Assembly: GCF_027943255.1 (NCBI RefSeq)
Contig: NC_072897.1
Span: forward strand, 23,684,044 to 23,748,043
Length of the DNA: 64,000 nt
From: Anastrepha obliqua
Lineage: Eukaryota; Arthropoda; Insecta; Diptera; Tephritidae
Direction of reading: 5' to 3'
The notes below the pieces were generated by a model. It had not been told where the DNA came from, did not search any database, and saw nothing but the letters and a program-made list of their open reading frames with translations. Within the stretch, counting starts at the first letter, position 1; the number at the start of each line of letters is the position of its first letter. The translations under genes and the position numbers were made by a program. Of this stretch, positions 32,629 to 43,341 are shown piece after piece.

Positions 32629-34376
32629 AGCAGAGGAAGATCTGCAGGTTTCATCTGGGGTTAACAGAGGCTGCCCCCAAGGCGGTGTGCTGTCACCATT
32701 ACTCTGGTGCATGGTAATCGATCCTCTACTCACCACCTTAAACGATTCGGGAGTCTACGCACAAGCATATGCGGACGATGTTGCTTGTTTGGTAACAGGC
32801 TCTTCGCTTATGAACATCTGCAGGAAAGTGCAGAAAACTCTGGATCGGATTGACACTTGGTGCTGTGCGAACGGGCTATCGGCAAATCCCGCCAAGACTG
32901 GTATTGTCCTCTTTACCAGAAGGAGGAAGCTTGATGGACTCGTTCTGCCAAAGCTAAAAGGAGTCACAATCCAGCTATCCAAGGAAATTAAATATCTTGG
33001 AGTAATCCTCGATAGTAAGCTCCTATGGAAAGGCATCCAAAGGTCTGACAGCTTTCTGGCAGTGCAAAGGTGTCTTAGGGAAAACGTGGGGTCTCTCTCC
33101 TAGCAAGGTCCTATGGATCTACACGGCTATGATAAGACCCATTATCACCTATGCAACAGTGGTCTGGATGAGCAGACTTTCCCTAGTGGGAGTCAGGAGG
33201 ACCTTATTGAGACTACAACGCACTGTGGCCATCTGTTGCACCGGAGGTTTTCCGACTACTTCAGGCCCGGCACTAGATGCTCTGATTGGTTTACCACCAC
33301 TTAATGCTTTCATCCGAGGAGAGGCGTTGAAGGCCATCTGCAGACTGAAACACAGTGGGAACTGGTACGGCCCTTGTCCGGCATTGGAACACAGAGAAGG
33401 CATGGACATCGATCCAACGATTCCCCCCATGCCCCTTGACTCCATGCCATCAAGGGTCGTACTTGAAAAGAGATACAGTGTAGTGCTACCAGAGGCTCAG
33501 TTGTGGGGAGACTCAGAAAATGAGCCCGGCAAACACTGTTTTCGCATTTTTACGGATGGCTCCAGGACCGAGCATGGCTCCGGCTCTGGGGTCTACATGC
33601 ACTTTGCTCTTGGAATGCATGCATCTGTGTTTCAAGCGGAGGTGTATGCAGTTCAAGAAGCGATGAACTTTGTTGTGGAAAAACGATGGAGAGGCAGATC
33701 TATATGTGTCTGCAGCGACAGCCAAGCAGCGCTTATGGCCTTAGACAGCCCTCAAACCACATCAGGGGTAGTGAAGTCCTGTAAATCCAGGCTGAACTAT
33801 GTCGGCAGACATAATAGCCTGATGCTAACATGGGTCCCGGGACACGCTTTGCCACTCCCCTCTGCGGCCATCACGGCCACGGTTAGCAAATGGGTAACTA
33901 CTACCCACAAGCGAGCTTGGCAGGCTGAGAGAGGCTGCAGATGGACAAAACTGATGTTACCTGTCATGTCCGATCGACTGTCGCAAACCCTTCTGTCATT
34001 AAGCAGAGGGGAGTGCAGACGGCTGGTTGGACTGATGACGGGCCACTTTCTGTGGGCAAAGTACATGGAAAGGTTGGGCATCTCAGACAATGTACTCTGC
34101 CCAGCTTGTGAAGAGGAGGATGAGACGGCGGACCACTTCCTGTGTGTCTGCCCCGCCTTCGCTCGAATCAAGTTTGAGGTCTTTGGCACTGATGTGTTAA
34201 GAAGCGACCATTCTGGCTCCTTGGCAGCACAAGATCTACTCAGATTTCTTCGGAGATCGGGTAGATTTAAAGAAAATTAAAAGGGAATCCAAGTGTAGTA
34301 CAATGGACTCAATTAATGTCTGAGTGCCGCACTTGCTAGTTGTCCCGACAAAAAAAAAACAAAAAAAAAAAACAAA
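32629..34376 (+). mobile_element. LOA-like LINE, copy b (5'-truncated), inserted in the Helitron
   Basis: Starts inside RT at 32,629 and ends with a poly-A-like tail (A runs broken by C, about 34,350-34,376). Short duplications of (AA)GCG at 32,624-32,628 and 34,377-34,381 flank it. Removing it rejoins the Helitron helicase between FKR and LQFPV. Its protein differs from copies a and c (CMVIDPLLTTL against CLVVDSLLEEM), so it is another family of the same clade. Confidence 0.85.
32640..34280 (+). pseudogene. LOA-like LINE ORF2: RT, RNase H and zinc finger
   Basis: The first frame (to 33,103) has GCPQGGVLSPLLWCMVIDPL and QAYADDVACLVTGSSLM with an intact YADD, then KEIKYLGVILDSKLLW. A frameshift lies near 33,040-33,120. 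The second frame (33,129-34,280, 383 codons) has RPIITYATVVWMSRL, then RNase H FRIFTDGSRTEHGSGSGVYM, QAEVYAVQEAM, CSDSQAALMAL and LTWVPGHA. It ends with the CPACEEEDETADHFLCVCPA zinc finger. All RNase H acidic residues look present. Without ORF1 and the endonuclease the copy cannot move itself. Confidence 0.8.
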
Positions 34377-35568
34377 AAGCGTTTAAATTGGAATGGTAGA
34401 TCCGATGGTATCAGAGGGATTCGGGGAATCAATACATCTTCTCCGGTACCACATCCTGTGAGTATTGTGCACTCTATTATGAAAGTTTTCCGTGATTTTA
34501 GCAGCAAACGCGTGCCATTGCAAAGTTCGGGTGGATTTAGGTTTCTTAATAAAATAACAGGACAACCTATTTTCAGCTACATTTTGTGAGGAGGTAGTCC
34601 AGACGGGTTCAAAGAATTTAGAAATTCTGTAGGAAAATGAACAGCTTCTTCCAAATCGAGAACAGAATAGCTCTTTCTTTAAACCAAGGTATTGTCTTAT
34701 AACTTAAGTTATCAATGTCAGGATAGACATTGTTGACTAACTCTTGGATGTTGTCTATCAAAACACAAAGGTTTTCTAGGTTAATCCTTTCCTCACTTTG
34801 TGTTAATTCTCCATTGCCAACTTTTAGCAGCATCTCTGGAAATAGCCTGTTCTCACGTGAAGATGACGAAACCCTCATATTAGTTTTAAGCTCTAATTTA
34901 TTGACATGCGACCAAAGATGGGATCTTTTTAGCGAATCATTTATTTCGTCAGCACGTGTTCCTCGAGTCACAACTGGTAGGATTTGACGGAAATCTCCTG
35001 AGAACAGAATTGTACATCCACCCATAGGTGAATTTTTGTTGCGCAAATCGCGCATAGTCTTGTTTGACATGGTAGCTTCGTCCCAGACTATTAATGAGCA
35101 GTCACGCATAAATTTTCCTGTATTGCTCTGTTTAGAAACACTACAGACGCTGTTATCATCATCGCTGGCGATTTTCAGCGGGAGCTTGAATGTAGAGTAT
35201 GCGGTTCGGCCCCTTCCAAAAGAGTAGCGGCAATGCTGGATGACGCAACATCTAACGAAATTTTTCCGGTAGATCTCCCTTTTTTTAAAGCAGATTGATT
35301 AAAAATGTTTTTCCTGTGCCTCCTGGGGCATCAAGGAAAAACAATTTCCCTTCATTGTTATCAATTGTTGATAGTAATGCAGTGAATACTTTTTTCTGAT
35401 CGATGTTTAATCGTGGCTCATCTTGAGCTATATTTTGTAAAAGTCTTGTTTGATCGTATGATGTTTCTCTTGTGTATTCGGCACTGTTAGTTAAATCAGA
35501 GTTAGTAGTATTAGCTGGCATCGGCAGCCCAAAATCCTTGATCGTTTTAACCGAAAGTAATTGCACTA

Positions 35569-35833
35569 CCCGCCGTAGCCGAATGGATTGGTGCGTGATT
35601 ACCATTCGGAATTCACAGAGAGCTCGTTGCTTCGAATCTCGGTGAAAGCCGAGTGTATTTCTGCCATGAAAAAGCTCCTCATAAAAATATCTGCCGTTCG
35701 GAGTCGGCTTGAAACTGTAGGTCCCTCCATTTGTGGAACAACATCAAGGCGCACACCACAAATAGGAGGAGGAGCTCGACCAAACACCTAACAGAAATGT
35801 ACGCGGCAATTATTTATTTTTTTAATTTTTTTT
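35569..35833 (+). repeat. tRNA-derived SINE copy 3, internally deleted
   Basis: Plus-strand copy starting CCCGCCGTAGCCGAATGG. Box A and a box B-like TGCTTCGAATCTC are present. The segment between the tRNA part and GAGTGTATTTCTGCCATG is deleted (about 50 bp). It is flanked by an 11-bp duplication TAATTGCACTA at 35,558-35,568 and 35,834-35,844, and it interrupts the Helitron helicase. Confidence 0.9.
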
Positions 35834-37474
35834 TAATTGCACTATTTTGTTTAATTCAAATAATTCTTCGTCAAATATGTGTTGGTCATATTGTACATCA
35901 ACAGAGTTTAACTCTTGCCGTCGCCGAATCAGAATATCACTGGCCCTATTTTCTTGAAATTTATTCCATAGACTAACAGAATCAGTTACTTTACAAAACA
36001 CTACTATGACGGCAAATGATGTAGCTGAACTACAAACAGCTGCTTCTGATAATGTATTTTCCCAGTGAGAATCGTGCTCCAAGAGCCCCATAGCTTTGCA
36101 TGCTGCTTGATAAGTATTGTAAACAATGCCTTGTAAAGTTCTTAGGTGTGCAAAGGATGTCGGGCCTTTTACAATATGAAGTAACATTCTCAGATAAAAG
36201 CATTCGCTTTTGTTGGGATGAATCACAATCGAGCGATTCGTAAATACATACATACATACGTCACCATACGATGTAATTCAACATTAATGAGGTGTGGTGA
36301 GATTATCGCTTAACGCCTGTTGCTTCATTCGGTTGACAGCGAACAAACACACAAAAAGCTTTTTTTGGAAAAAGAGCTGCTTTTGTTTAAACAATTTTGG
36401 TTAAATAACAAATAGATCAATTATTTTTTTTGATGCAGAACGAAAGTAAATATTTCAAAGTTAAACTTCAAGAAAGTTTCATTTTATTTGGTTGATTCGT
36501 TTATGATTTATGGCCGTGAAAACAAAAAATTTATGTTTTTTTGCCACATTTTGACCGATTGCCACGCCCCCTTTATTTATATATTTCTTCACATTATATT
36601 GATATAAACCTTCCTCTTCAATCAATCTTTCTTTAAAAAAAACCGCATCAAAAACCGTTGCGTAGTTTTAAAGATTTAAGCATTCAAGGGGACATAGGGA
36701 CAGAAAAAACGACTTTGTTTTATAATATGTATTATATGTAGTGATATATAATTGGCCTTTTTGGGTGTTTGGCCGAGCTCCTCCTCCTATTTGTGGTGTG
36801 CGTCTTGATGTTGTTCCACAAATGGAGGGAGCTACAGTTTCAAGCCGACTCCGAACGGCAGATATTTTTATGAGGAGCTTTTTCATGGCAGAAATACACT
36901 CGGAGGTTTGCCATTGCCTGCCGAGGGGCGACCGCTATTAGAAAAATGTTTTTCTTAATTTTGGTGTTTTCACCGAGATTCGAACCGACGTTCACTCTGT
37001 GAATTCCGAATGGTAGTCACAAACCAACCCATTCGGCTACGGCGGCCGTCACCCTTTATAACAAATACCCTGGTAAAAACAAACAATGCCTATATCCGTA
37101 TAATGAATACCACTCATAACACAATCTCTTTAAAACAGAACGAAATCCTTACAGAAAATGTTTCTGATTACGACATAATACCTGATAGCACAAATGACAG
37201 ACATCGAAAATCGGAAATTCTTAAAAAATTGACAAAAAATTTTCTAAAACCACATGAAAAACAGTTAACAAAACTTTGCTCCAATACAGCAACATTTTTG
37301 GGTTAGACACCGAACCAGTTACAACTAATAATTTTTACAAACAAAATTTAACGGGTAGAAACACACAACCGGTATACATAAAAAATTACCGTATACCCCA
37401 CACACACAAGGAGGAGATCGAAAAACATGTGAACAAACTCACTAGATTACCGTATGGTCTAAAAATAGCAAAGA

Positions 37475-39770
37475 ATGATGACGATTGCTTTCAGCGGTTT
37501 AAAACCTGAGCAAGCCTTCTTATATATGGATGATTTAGTAGTCCTTAGTTGCTCTGAACAACATATGCTTTCGAATTTAAAAGACGTTTTCAATTTATGT
37601 CGAAAACATAATCTAAAATTACACTTAGGAAAATGTTCATTTTTTATGCACGAAGTAACTTACCTCGGGCATAAATGTACAAATAAGGGCATACTTCCAG
37701 ACGATAACAAGTATTCTGTAATTAAAAATTATCCAACACCCACAGACGGAGATAGTGCAAAAAGATTTGTAGCATTTGGCAATTACTACGAAGATTCAAT
37801 AAAAACTTCGCAGAATATTCAAGACACCTGACAAAATTGTCAAAAAAGGGACTTGTCTTCTAATGGAGAAAAGAATGCAATGATGCATCTGAATATCTAA
37901 AAAAGGCACTAATGAGTCCTACACTATTGCAATATCCCGATTTTAAAATACCGTTTTGCTTAACAACAGACGCAAGCAAAAACGCCTATTGCGTAGTACT
38001 AACTCAGGAGTATGAGGGAAAACATTTACCAATAGCATATGCCTCCAGAAGTTTCACAAAAGGAGAAAGCAACAAATCGACTATACGAGTAGAACAAGAA
38101 TTAGCCGCCATACATTGGGCAATAACATATTTCAGACCCTATATCTACGGTACAAAATTTCTCGTAAGGTCTGATCATAGACCACTGTCTTACCTATGTA
38201 TTGCCTATGAAAAATCCAAGTTCTAAATTAACACGAATGAGACTAGACTTAGAAGAGTACGATTTTATAGTTGAGTATCTTAGAAGAAAAAACAATCACA
38301 TTGCGGACGCTCTGTCGCGCATAACAATAATAGATTTAAAACAAATAAATGAAACAATAACAAAATATATAAAATAGTGACAAGATCAATGTCTAATAAA
38401 AACGCTAGTCCAAATACACAGCAGCATAACAATCATAATAATGATAAGCCCAGTACATATACATGTTCCTATAAACAACATTGACGTCAGGAAATTTTTT
38501 AAATTAAAGATCACTCCCACGAGATGCTACATCAAACGGGATAAATCTATAGGTAAAAGCATATATACAAATTAATGACTTGTTTGTTAACGGAAAAATG
38601 TCTTTAGAGACACTTTTTTCTAGGCTCGATAAAGTGGCCGACATACATGGAATTAAAAATTTGTAAGTGGCCCCAAGCTAGAAAATTTTGGAAAAGACAC
38701 GTAAGCTGTAAATGATATTCTAAGACAATATCACGACGATCAAATTCTTGGAGGACACTGCGGAATCTTAAGAACACTCATGAAAATAAAAAGACATTAC
38801 TTTTGGACGGGTATGGCAAAAGATATTACTAAATACGTAAAGACTTGTGACAAATGCCAGAAAACAAATATAACAAAGCACCAAAAAAGTCCAATGACTC
38901 TAACACCAACACCGTTAAATGCATTTGACTCAGTTTTTGTCGACACAATTGGTCCCTTACCTACCTCAATAAATGGAAATGTTTGTGCAGTCACGATAAT
39001 ATGTGACTTGACAAAGTATTTGGCCACCAATACCACCAAATACCAATACAAAACAAAAACGCAAATACGGTTGCAAAAGCAATCTTTGAACATTTTATTC
39101 CTACCTACGGTCCAATGAAGACGTTCATTTCAGACATGGGTACAGAATATAAAAATTCAATCCTAACGGAACTATGCGAATTGCTAAGAATTGACAAATT
39201 AACCTCAACCGCATACAGACATCAGTCAATAGGCGTTGTCGAGCGTGTCCATAAATCGTTCAATTCATACGTAAGCTCCTACGTATCAATTGACAAAGAC
39301 GTTTGGGATGAATGGTTACAATATTTCACATACTGTTTCAACACAACACCTTCGACAGTACACAATTATTGTCCATACGAATTACTTTTCGGAGAAATAC
39401 CCAACGAATTTCGTCAATTCAAAGATATAGACAAAATAACACCACTCTATAACATAGACAATTACGCTAAGGGAGTTAAATTTAAATTAGAAATAGCACA
39501 TAGGAGAGCTAAAATTATGTTAGAACAATCTAAACTTAAGCAAAAAACTAATTATGATAGGAATACATTATATTAGATTACAACTTTAGTATAGGAGACC
39601 TAGTTTTACTTAGAAATTAAGCGGCCCATAAACTAGAACCCCAATATGGTGGGCCTTATAAAATTAAAACAATAGATAATGATAATCATAATGTAATAAT
39701 AGTTGATAAGAAATCCCTAAAAGAACAAAAAGTTCACAAAAATAGACTTAAGATATACCAACAATAATTA
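37475..39770 (+). pseudogene. RT end, RNase H and integrase of the mdg1/412-like element
   Basis: RT resumes with EQAFLYMDDLVVLSCSEQHM, keeping the YMDD motif. RNase H (37,912-38,300) starts FCLTTDASKNAYCVVLTQE and has SDHRPLSYL. Integrase (about 38,740-39,576) has the HHCC finger (CDKCQKTNIT) and the DDE residues in FVDTIGPLPTS, TFISDMGTEY and VVERVHKSFN. The chain ends near 39,767 with LEPQYGGPYKIKT. Stops near 38,375 and a frameshift near 39,110 break it. Confidence 0.75.
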
Positions 39771-39947
39771 TATATACACATAGTACCGCGCGGTCCTCAA
39801 CAAATAAATAATATAATGTTAATTTTAATAATAATATAAATCTTTCATAAAAACACTTAAACTTAAATTTGTACATAATATTAATCATTTTTATAAACGA
39901 ATGTTCATACAATATAGTTGTATGGGCATTCTTCTAAAGAAAGGAGG

Positions 39948-40304
39948 TGTAGTATGATTATAAGTTAAACATGCCTAACGTAGCATACTCAGTTGTTTTT
40001 AATTTAATTAATGAATGCTTCATATTTCAAAGGTTCTATGCATGAGCTCCAAAAGCTGACAACAAGCATTTTTCGGCATGTGCCTAAATTGTTTGTCCGC
40101 TCACTCAGTGGAATCAAATTACATTTCTCTTTGTTGCTAAAATTTGTTAAATAAACGTTAAGTAAACATGTGTTATAGAATATATAGAAATAAGTATAAA
40201 AACTCGACTATATCTTACCGATCAATCAATAAATATTTGACAATACAACCTGCCGGTTATCCAGCATTGGTTATCAAACAGAAAATCGTCTTTAATTTAT
40301 TACA
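39948..40304 (+). repeat. 3' LTR of the mdg1/412-like element
   Basis: 357 bp, starting TGTAGTATGATTATAAG and ending TTTATTACA, followed by the AGAC duplication and the resumed LINE endonuclease frame. AATAAA signals lie inside (near 40,150 and 40,229). About 15-20 differences from the 5' LTR are visible by eye. Confidence 0.9.
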
Positions 40305-42175
40305 AGACCGTCGAATCTGGATGTTCCAGAGGAGGTGGTGTTCTCATTGCTGTTCGGAGAAAATTATGGGCATCATTGGTAACACCTACCAATTCTGACA
40401 CAGTCATCGAACAGCTTTGTGTACGTGTTTATGGCTCATCTGGAACAGTTTGTGTGTGTGCATCCTACATTGCGCTGAATAGTCCGGATTATTTATACTT
40501 TGCACACGCTGACAATGTTGTGTCATTAGCATCAAGCATAGCTGATGACAGTCATGTTTGTGTCCCCGGTGATTTTAATTTATGTCCCTTGAGTTGCTCT
40601 AATTTTGAACCCGACTTAGACTTCGATTCTAGTGTGCCTTCTAATAGTTTTTCACCTCTTCATTTTTGGACATTGTGCCTATCTGTTACTGATGTCGTCA
40701 AGGGTATTATGAAGCTCAAGCCTACATCGAAAACTGACTCGGATGACCTTTCGGGCATCTTGCTGAAGAACTGCTTGTGTCTCGCTGAGCCTCTTACAAT
40801 TATATCTAATAAATCGTTGTCCTCCGGTATCTTTGTTGACTACAGGAAATTTACTTCCGTTACGCCTATATTTAAGAATGGAAATAAAAACGATGTTAGC
40901 AATTACAGAACGATTTCGAAGCTTTCTGAGATAACTGTGAATGATAAGTTATATTTTGCTGTCAAATATCGACCAACCAGCATGGTTTCGTTGCAAGTCG
41001 CTCCAATGTTACTAATTTGTCTATTTTCAATGATTACTGCATTTCAGCCCTCCAGAACAGATCTCAAGTTGATACAATTTATACAGACTTCTCTAAATCG
41101 TTTGACAAAGTATCGCACCGAGTACTCTTGTCGAAGCTTGCATCATTGGGTGTACACTCCACATTTTTGTTGTGGATCAAATCATATTTGTCCAACAGGC
41201 ACTGCGTTGTAGCCGTTAATAATACGACATCCCGTGCATTTATTGCGTCCTCTGGTGTCCCCCAGGGAAGTATTCTAGGACCCTTCTCTTTATTCTCGTT
41301 ATTAACGATATTGGTTCATGATTTTCTTTTGCTGAACACTTGCGCTGATTAACAGTGTTAGTGACTCTGAAAACTTGCAAATCGACTTAAACAATGTTCG
41401 GAACTGCTGCTATTTAAACCATTTGTCACTAAGCAAATGCTTTCACGTAAAATATGTTAAATCAAACAATACTTTGTATACTTCGTATAATATTGCTGGC
41501 TTACCTTTGCAATCCGTTGAGGAAGTTAAAGACTTAGGCGTTATTTCCGACTCTAAGATGAATTTGACTAGCCATGTTAACGACGTCATAAGACGATCAT
41601 ATGCGATGCTAGCATTCGTACGCTGAAATTGTTCTGTATTTACCAACCCACATACTCTCAAAACATTCTATTGTGCTTTTGTTAGATCAAGATTAGAGTA
41701 TGTCGCTGTTTTTTGGAGACCGTACCTAATAGGTCTGTCTAATCGGATTGAAAGGGAATTGAAAGTTTTTCTTCGTTTTGCGCTCCGATCTTTAAACTTT
41801 TCTGAACCTGTACCATCGTACCGCACTCGATGTTTATTAATTGGCTGAAAATCACTTGATAGCACACGATTCTATAGTGCTCATTTATTATTCGTATCAT
41901 TTCTGGATCTATTGATTGTCCTTCCCTTTAAAGTAAAATTCAATTTAATATTCGCAATACCAACTACGGGGTGAATGCTCCGATTCCTAGGGCATGTGCA
42001 GATTTAAATATGTTTTTCAATTCTTCTGGTGCTGATTTTACATGGCCGTATGGCATCTTAGTCAACCATCTTAAATCGTTTTTTTCTTTGTAACTACTAA
42101 ACTATTCTACATGAGTTTAACATAGTCTGTAAGAATGTATCCATTCAAAGACAAATAAATAAATAAATAAAATAA
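40305..42175 (+). mobile_element. CR1/Jockey-type LINE, 3' part (right half of the split element)
   Basis: The endonuclease resumes with CSRGGGVLIAVRRKLWASLV and CVPGDFNLCPLSCSNF. An internal deletion follows, then RT: TDFSKSFDKVSHRVLLSKL, SSGVPQGSILGPF, and the thumb part VEEVKDLGVISDSKMNLTSH. The chain ends with a stop near 41,850. The tail is (TAAA)n-rich at 42,152-42,180, a normal LINE 3' end. The copy of the AGAC target duplication at 40,305-40,308 joins it to the left half. Frameshifts near 40,980 and 41,340 make it inactive. Confidence 0.75.
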
Positions 42176-42184
42176 AATTAAAAA

Positions 42185-42700
42185 AAAATGTTTCTGGAAG
42201 ATATTTTTCCTAGTCAGTGGAACCACAAACGCATAAAACAATATTTTTTATCTTTTGAAAGTTGTTTTGTGAATATCTTTTATATCCTGACTTCAACAAT
42301 TCATAAGTGTGGCTCGCACAAAGAAAATATTTCTACAGACGTGGAGTTACTGTACGAAATTGAGGACCTGAAACAATTGTCGCGCCATCTGAATCGGCAT
42401 CAGTGTAAGATTCATCATTATTGCATTTTTTTATTTTTCATTTATAAGTCCTAAATCATTAATTTATTTTTAATTGAATATATCGATAAATAATAAATAC
42501 GTATATCTGATATACTGTATCACTTAATTAATTAAACTTTAAGTTCTTTAAATGCCTTAACGAAGTTGGATCCATTGTGAGTGATGGTATAAACTATTTT
42601 TTCTACTGGTAGTTTATATTGCTTGTTTATGTCGCATATAATTTTCGTTACACGATCAAAATATTTTCTATATTGATGATATCAATTCGTTCATAATACT
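42185..42700 (-). pseudogene. hAT-like transposase fragment
   Basis: Minus-strand translation of about 42,540-42,680 gives VTKIICDINKQYKLPVEKIV followed by YTITHNGSNFVKAFKELKV, matching the TDNGSNFVKAF motif of hAT (hobo/Hermes/ZBED) transposases, with the catalytic D of TDN replaced by H. Downstream a broken stretch shows DADSDGATIVSG and CEPHL, perhaps the C..H.LNL motif. Several stops follow. No hAT terminal repeats or 8-bp duplications were identified. Confidence 0.5.
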
Positions 42701-42739
42701 AAACATATTTTTATGAATTTCCTTAAGTTAAAGTTCAAA

Positions 42740-42965
42740 TAAGTCTCTTACAAACACTCCCTGAGTTCGATCACTGGATTGTCGAATAAAAGATATAAAT
42801 TTATGGCGACACACTTGTTTTTCTTTATTTCCAACACCTTACTTTTAAATGTACACATTCACCTTTAGACTGAATCACTCTATTACTTTTCGATCTGGCA
42901 GCTCGTATCTTCGAGTTCTGTTGTAGTAGCAGCTTACTAGTCACCTCTTGTCTCCGTCTAACTCA
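42740..42965 (-). other. Possible solo-LTR remnant
   Basis: On the minus strand the sequence has AATAAAGAAAAACAAGTGTG followed about 50 bp later by TTCGACAATCCAGTGATCG, which resembles the polyadenylation and end part of an insect LTR. No matching second copy or target duplication is in the window. The remaining sequence to 43,340 shows no recognised feature. Confidence 0.2.
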
Positions 42966-43341
42966 TCCAGCGCCCCAAAACTAAAAATACTTCTTGAGTA
43001 CATAAATTATTTAATTTCCCTGATGAGAACGCATTGCATATTGACCTCCCATAAACAGTAAATATTTTACTGATAATCCAAATCGAAAGAAATTGCAGTA
43101 AAAATATTGATAACATATATGTGGATGAAAATATTTTGAATGCAATTTTTTCAGTAATCATTAAAAAATATTTTTATTGGAATTCTTTCAGGTAATCAAT
43201 AAAAGTTTACTGGTAATGCAAGCTAAATTGCAATATCGGTAAAAAATGATATTTACTGCACTTTTACTGTTACTAAAAAATGTCCATCTATGAAAACGAG
43301 TGATTGCGACTCTGTCTTACTACTTACTCAATGATAACATA

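Larger units (their letters stand above)
32524..36253 (-). pseudogene. Helitron helicase (Pif1 family), interrupted twice
   Basis: The first piece (36,253-35,845) has NKSECFYLRMLLHIVKGPTS and AAVCSSATSF. After a SINE, the second (35,560-35,285) has Walker A in FLDAPGGTGKTFLINLL. After a gap, the third (35,109-34,618) has Walker B VWDEATMSNKT and LFSGDFRQILPVV. The fourth (34,507-34,383) ends LIPSDLPFQFKR, exactly where the LINE begins. The final piece (32,628-32,524) reads LQFPVKTYFAMTINKSQGQT, the C-terminal motif of Helitron helicases. The protein unwinds DNA during rolling-circle transposition; this copy is dead. Confidence 0.8.
32444..36744 (-). mobile_element. Helitron with partial Pif1-like helicase
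   Basis: On the minus strand it begins TCACTACATATAATAC (36,744) after an A. It ends with CTAG followed by T at 32,444, just after a GC hairpin (CCCGC...GCGGG, near 32,450-32,470). These are the terminal hallmarks of Helitrons: 5' TC, 3' hairpin plus CTRR, insertion between A and T. A noncoding 5' block with AAAACTACGCAACGG and GATGCGGTTTTTTTT follows. The remaining coding sequence is the helicase; the Rep (HUH nuclease) region is missing. A LOA-like LINE and a SINE interrupt it. Confidence 0.85.
32434..37053 (-). repeat. tRNA-derived SINE copy 4, split by a Helitron in its tail
   Basis: The SINE body is 36,746-37,053 on the minus strand: head GGCCGCCGTAGCCGAATGG, box B GGTTCGAATCTC on the minus strand (about 36,970), GAGGAGCTCGGCC, then GGCCAATTATATA. 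The rest of its tail is TATATATATA at 32,434-32,443. The 14-bp duplication CTTTATAACAAATA occurs at 32,420-32,433 and 37,054-37,067 and joins the protease/RT frame of the mdg1-like element. The 4.3-kb Helitron lies between body and tail end. Confidence 0.85.
31880..37500 (+). pseudogene. Protease and start of RT of the mdg1/412-like element, split by Helitron and SINE
   Basis: The protease frame ends at 32,379 and reads TLLVGIGVDISLLKYNK, where active relatives have a DTG triad before ADISL; the catalytic Asp is gone. It then gives FPIPCDGIISMDFMKKFNC. The sequence is interrupted at 32,433 and resumes at 37,054 (TLVKTNNAYIRIMNTT, then YRIPHTHKEEIEKHVNKLTR). There it jumps directly to LPYGLKIAKNDDD, so about 100 RT codons including the LDL.SGFHQI palm motif are deleted. 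Confidence 0.7.
18483..40304 (+). mobile_element. mdg1/412-like Ty3/Gypsy LTR retrotransposon with nested insertions
   Basis: The 5' LTR (18,483-18,718 plus 29,473-29,599, split by an errantivirus) and the 3' LTR (39,948-40,304) share the same ends, (C/T)GTAGTAT at the start and TTATTACA at the end. The target duplication AGAC is at 18,479-18,482 and 40,305-40,308. A primer site TGGCGATCCTGCCAG follows the 5' LTR at 29,600, and a purine tract AAAGAAAGGAGG precedes the 3' LTR. Gag, protease, RT, RNase H and integrase lie in order on the plus strand; there is no env. By eye, LTR divergence is about 5-6 percent. Confidence 0.9.

Noticed and set aside
34618..35605. Pif1-type helicase as a host gene
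   Set aside because: Helitron ends, interruptions by a LINE and SINE, and the motif style show it belongs to a Helitron.
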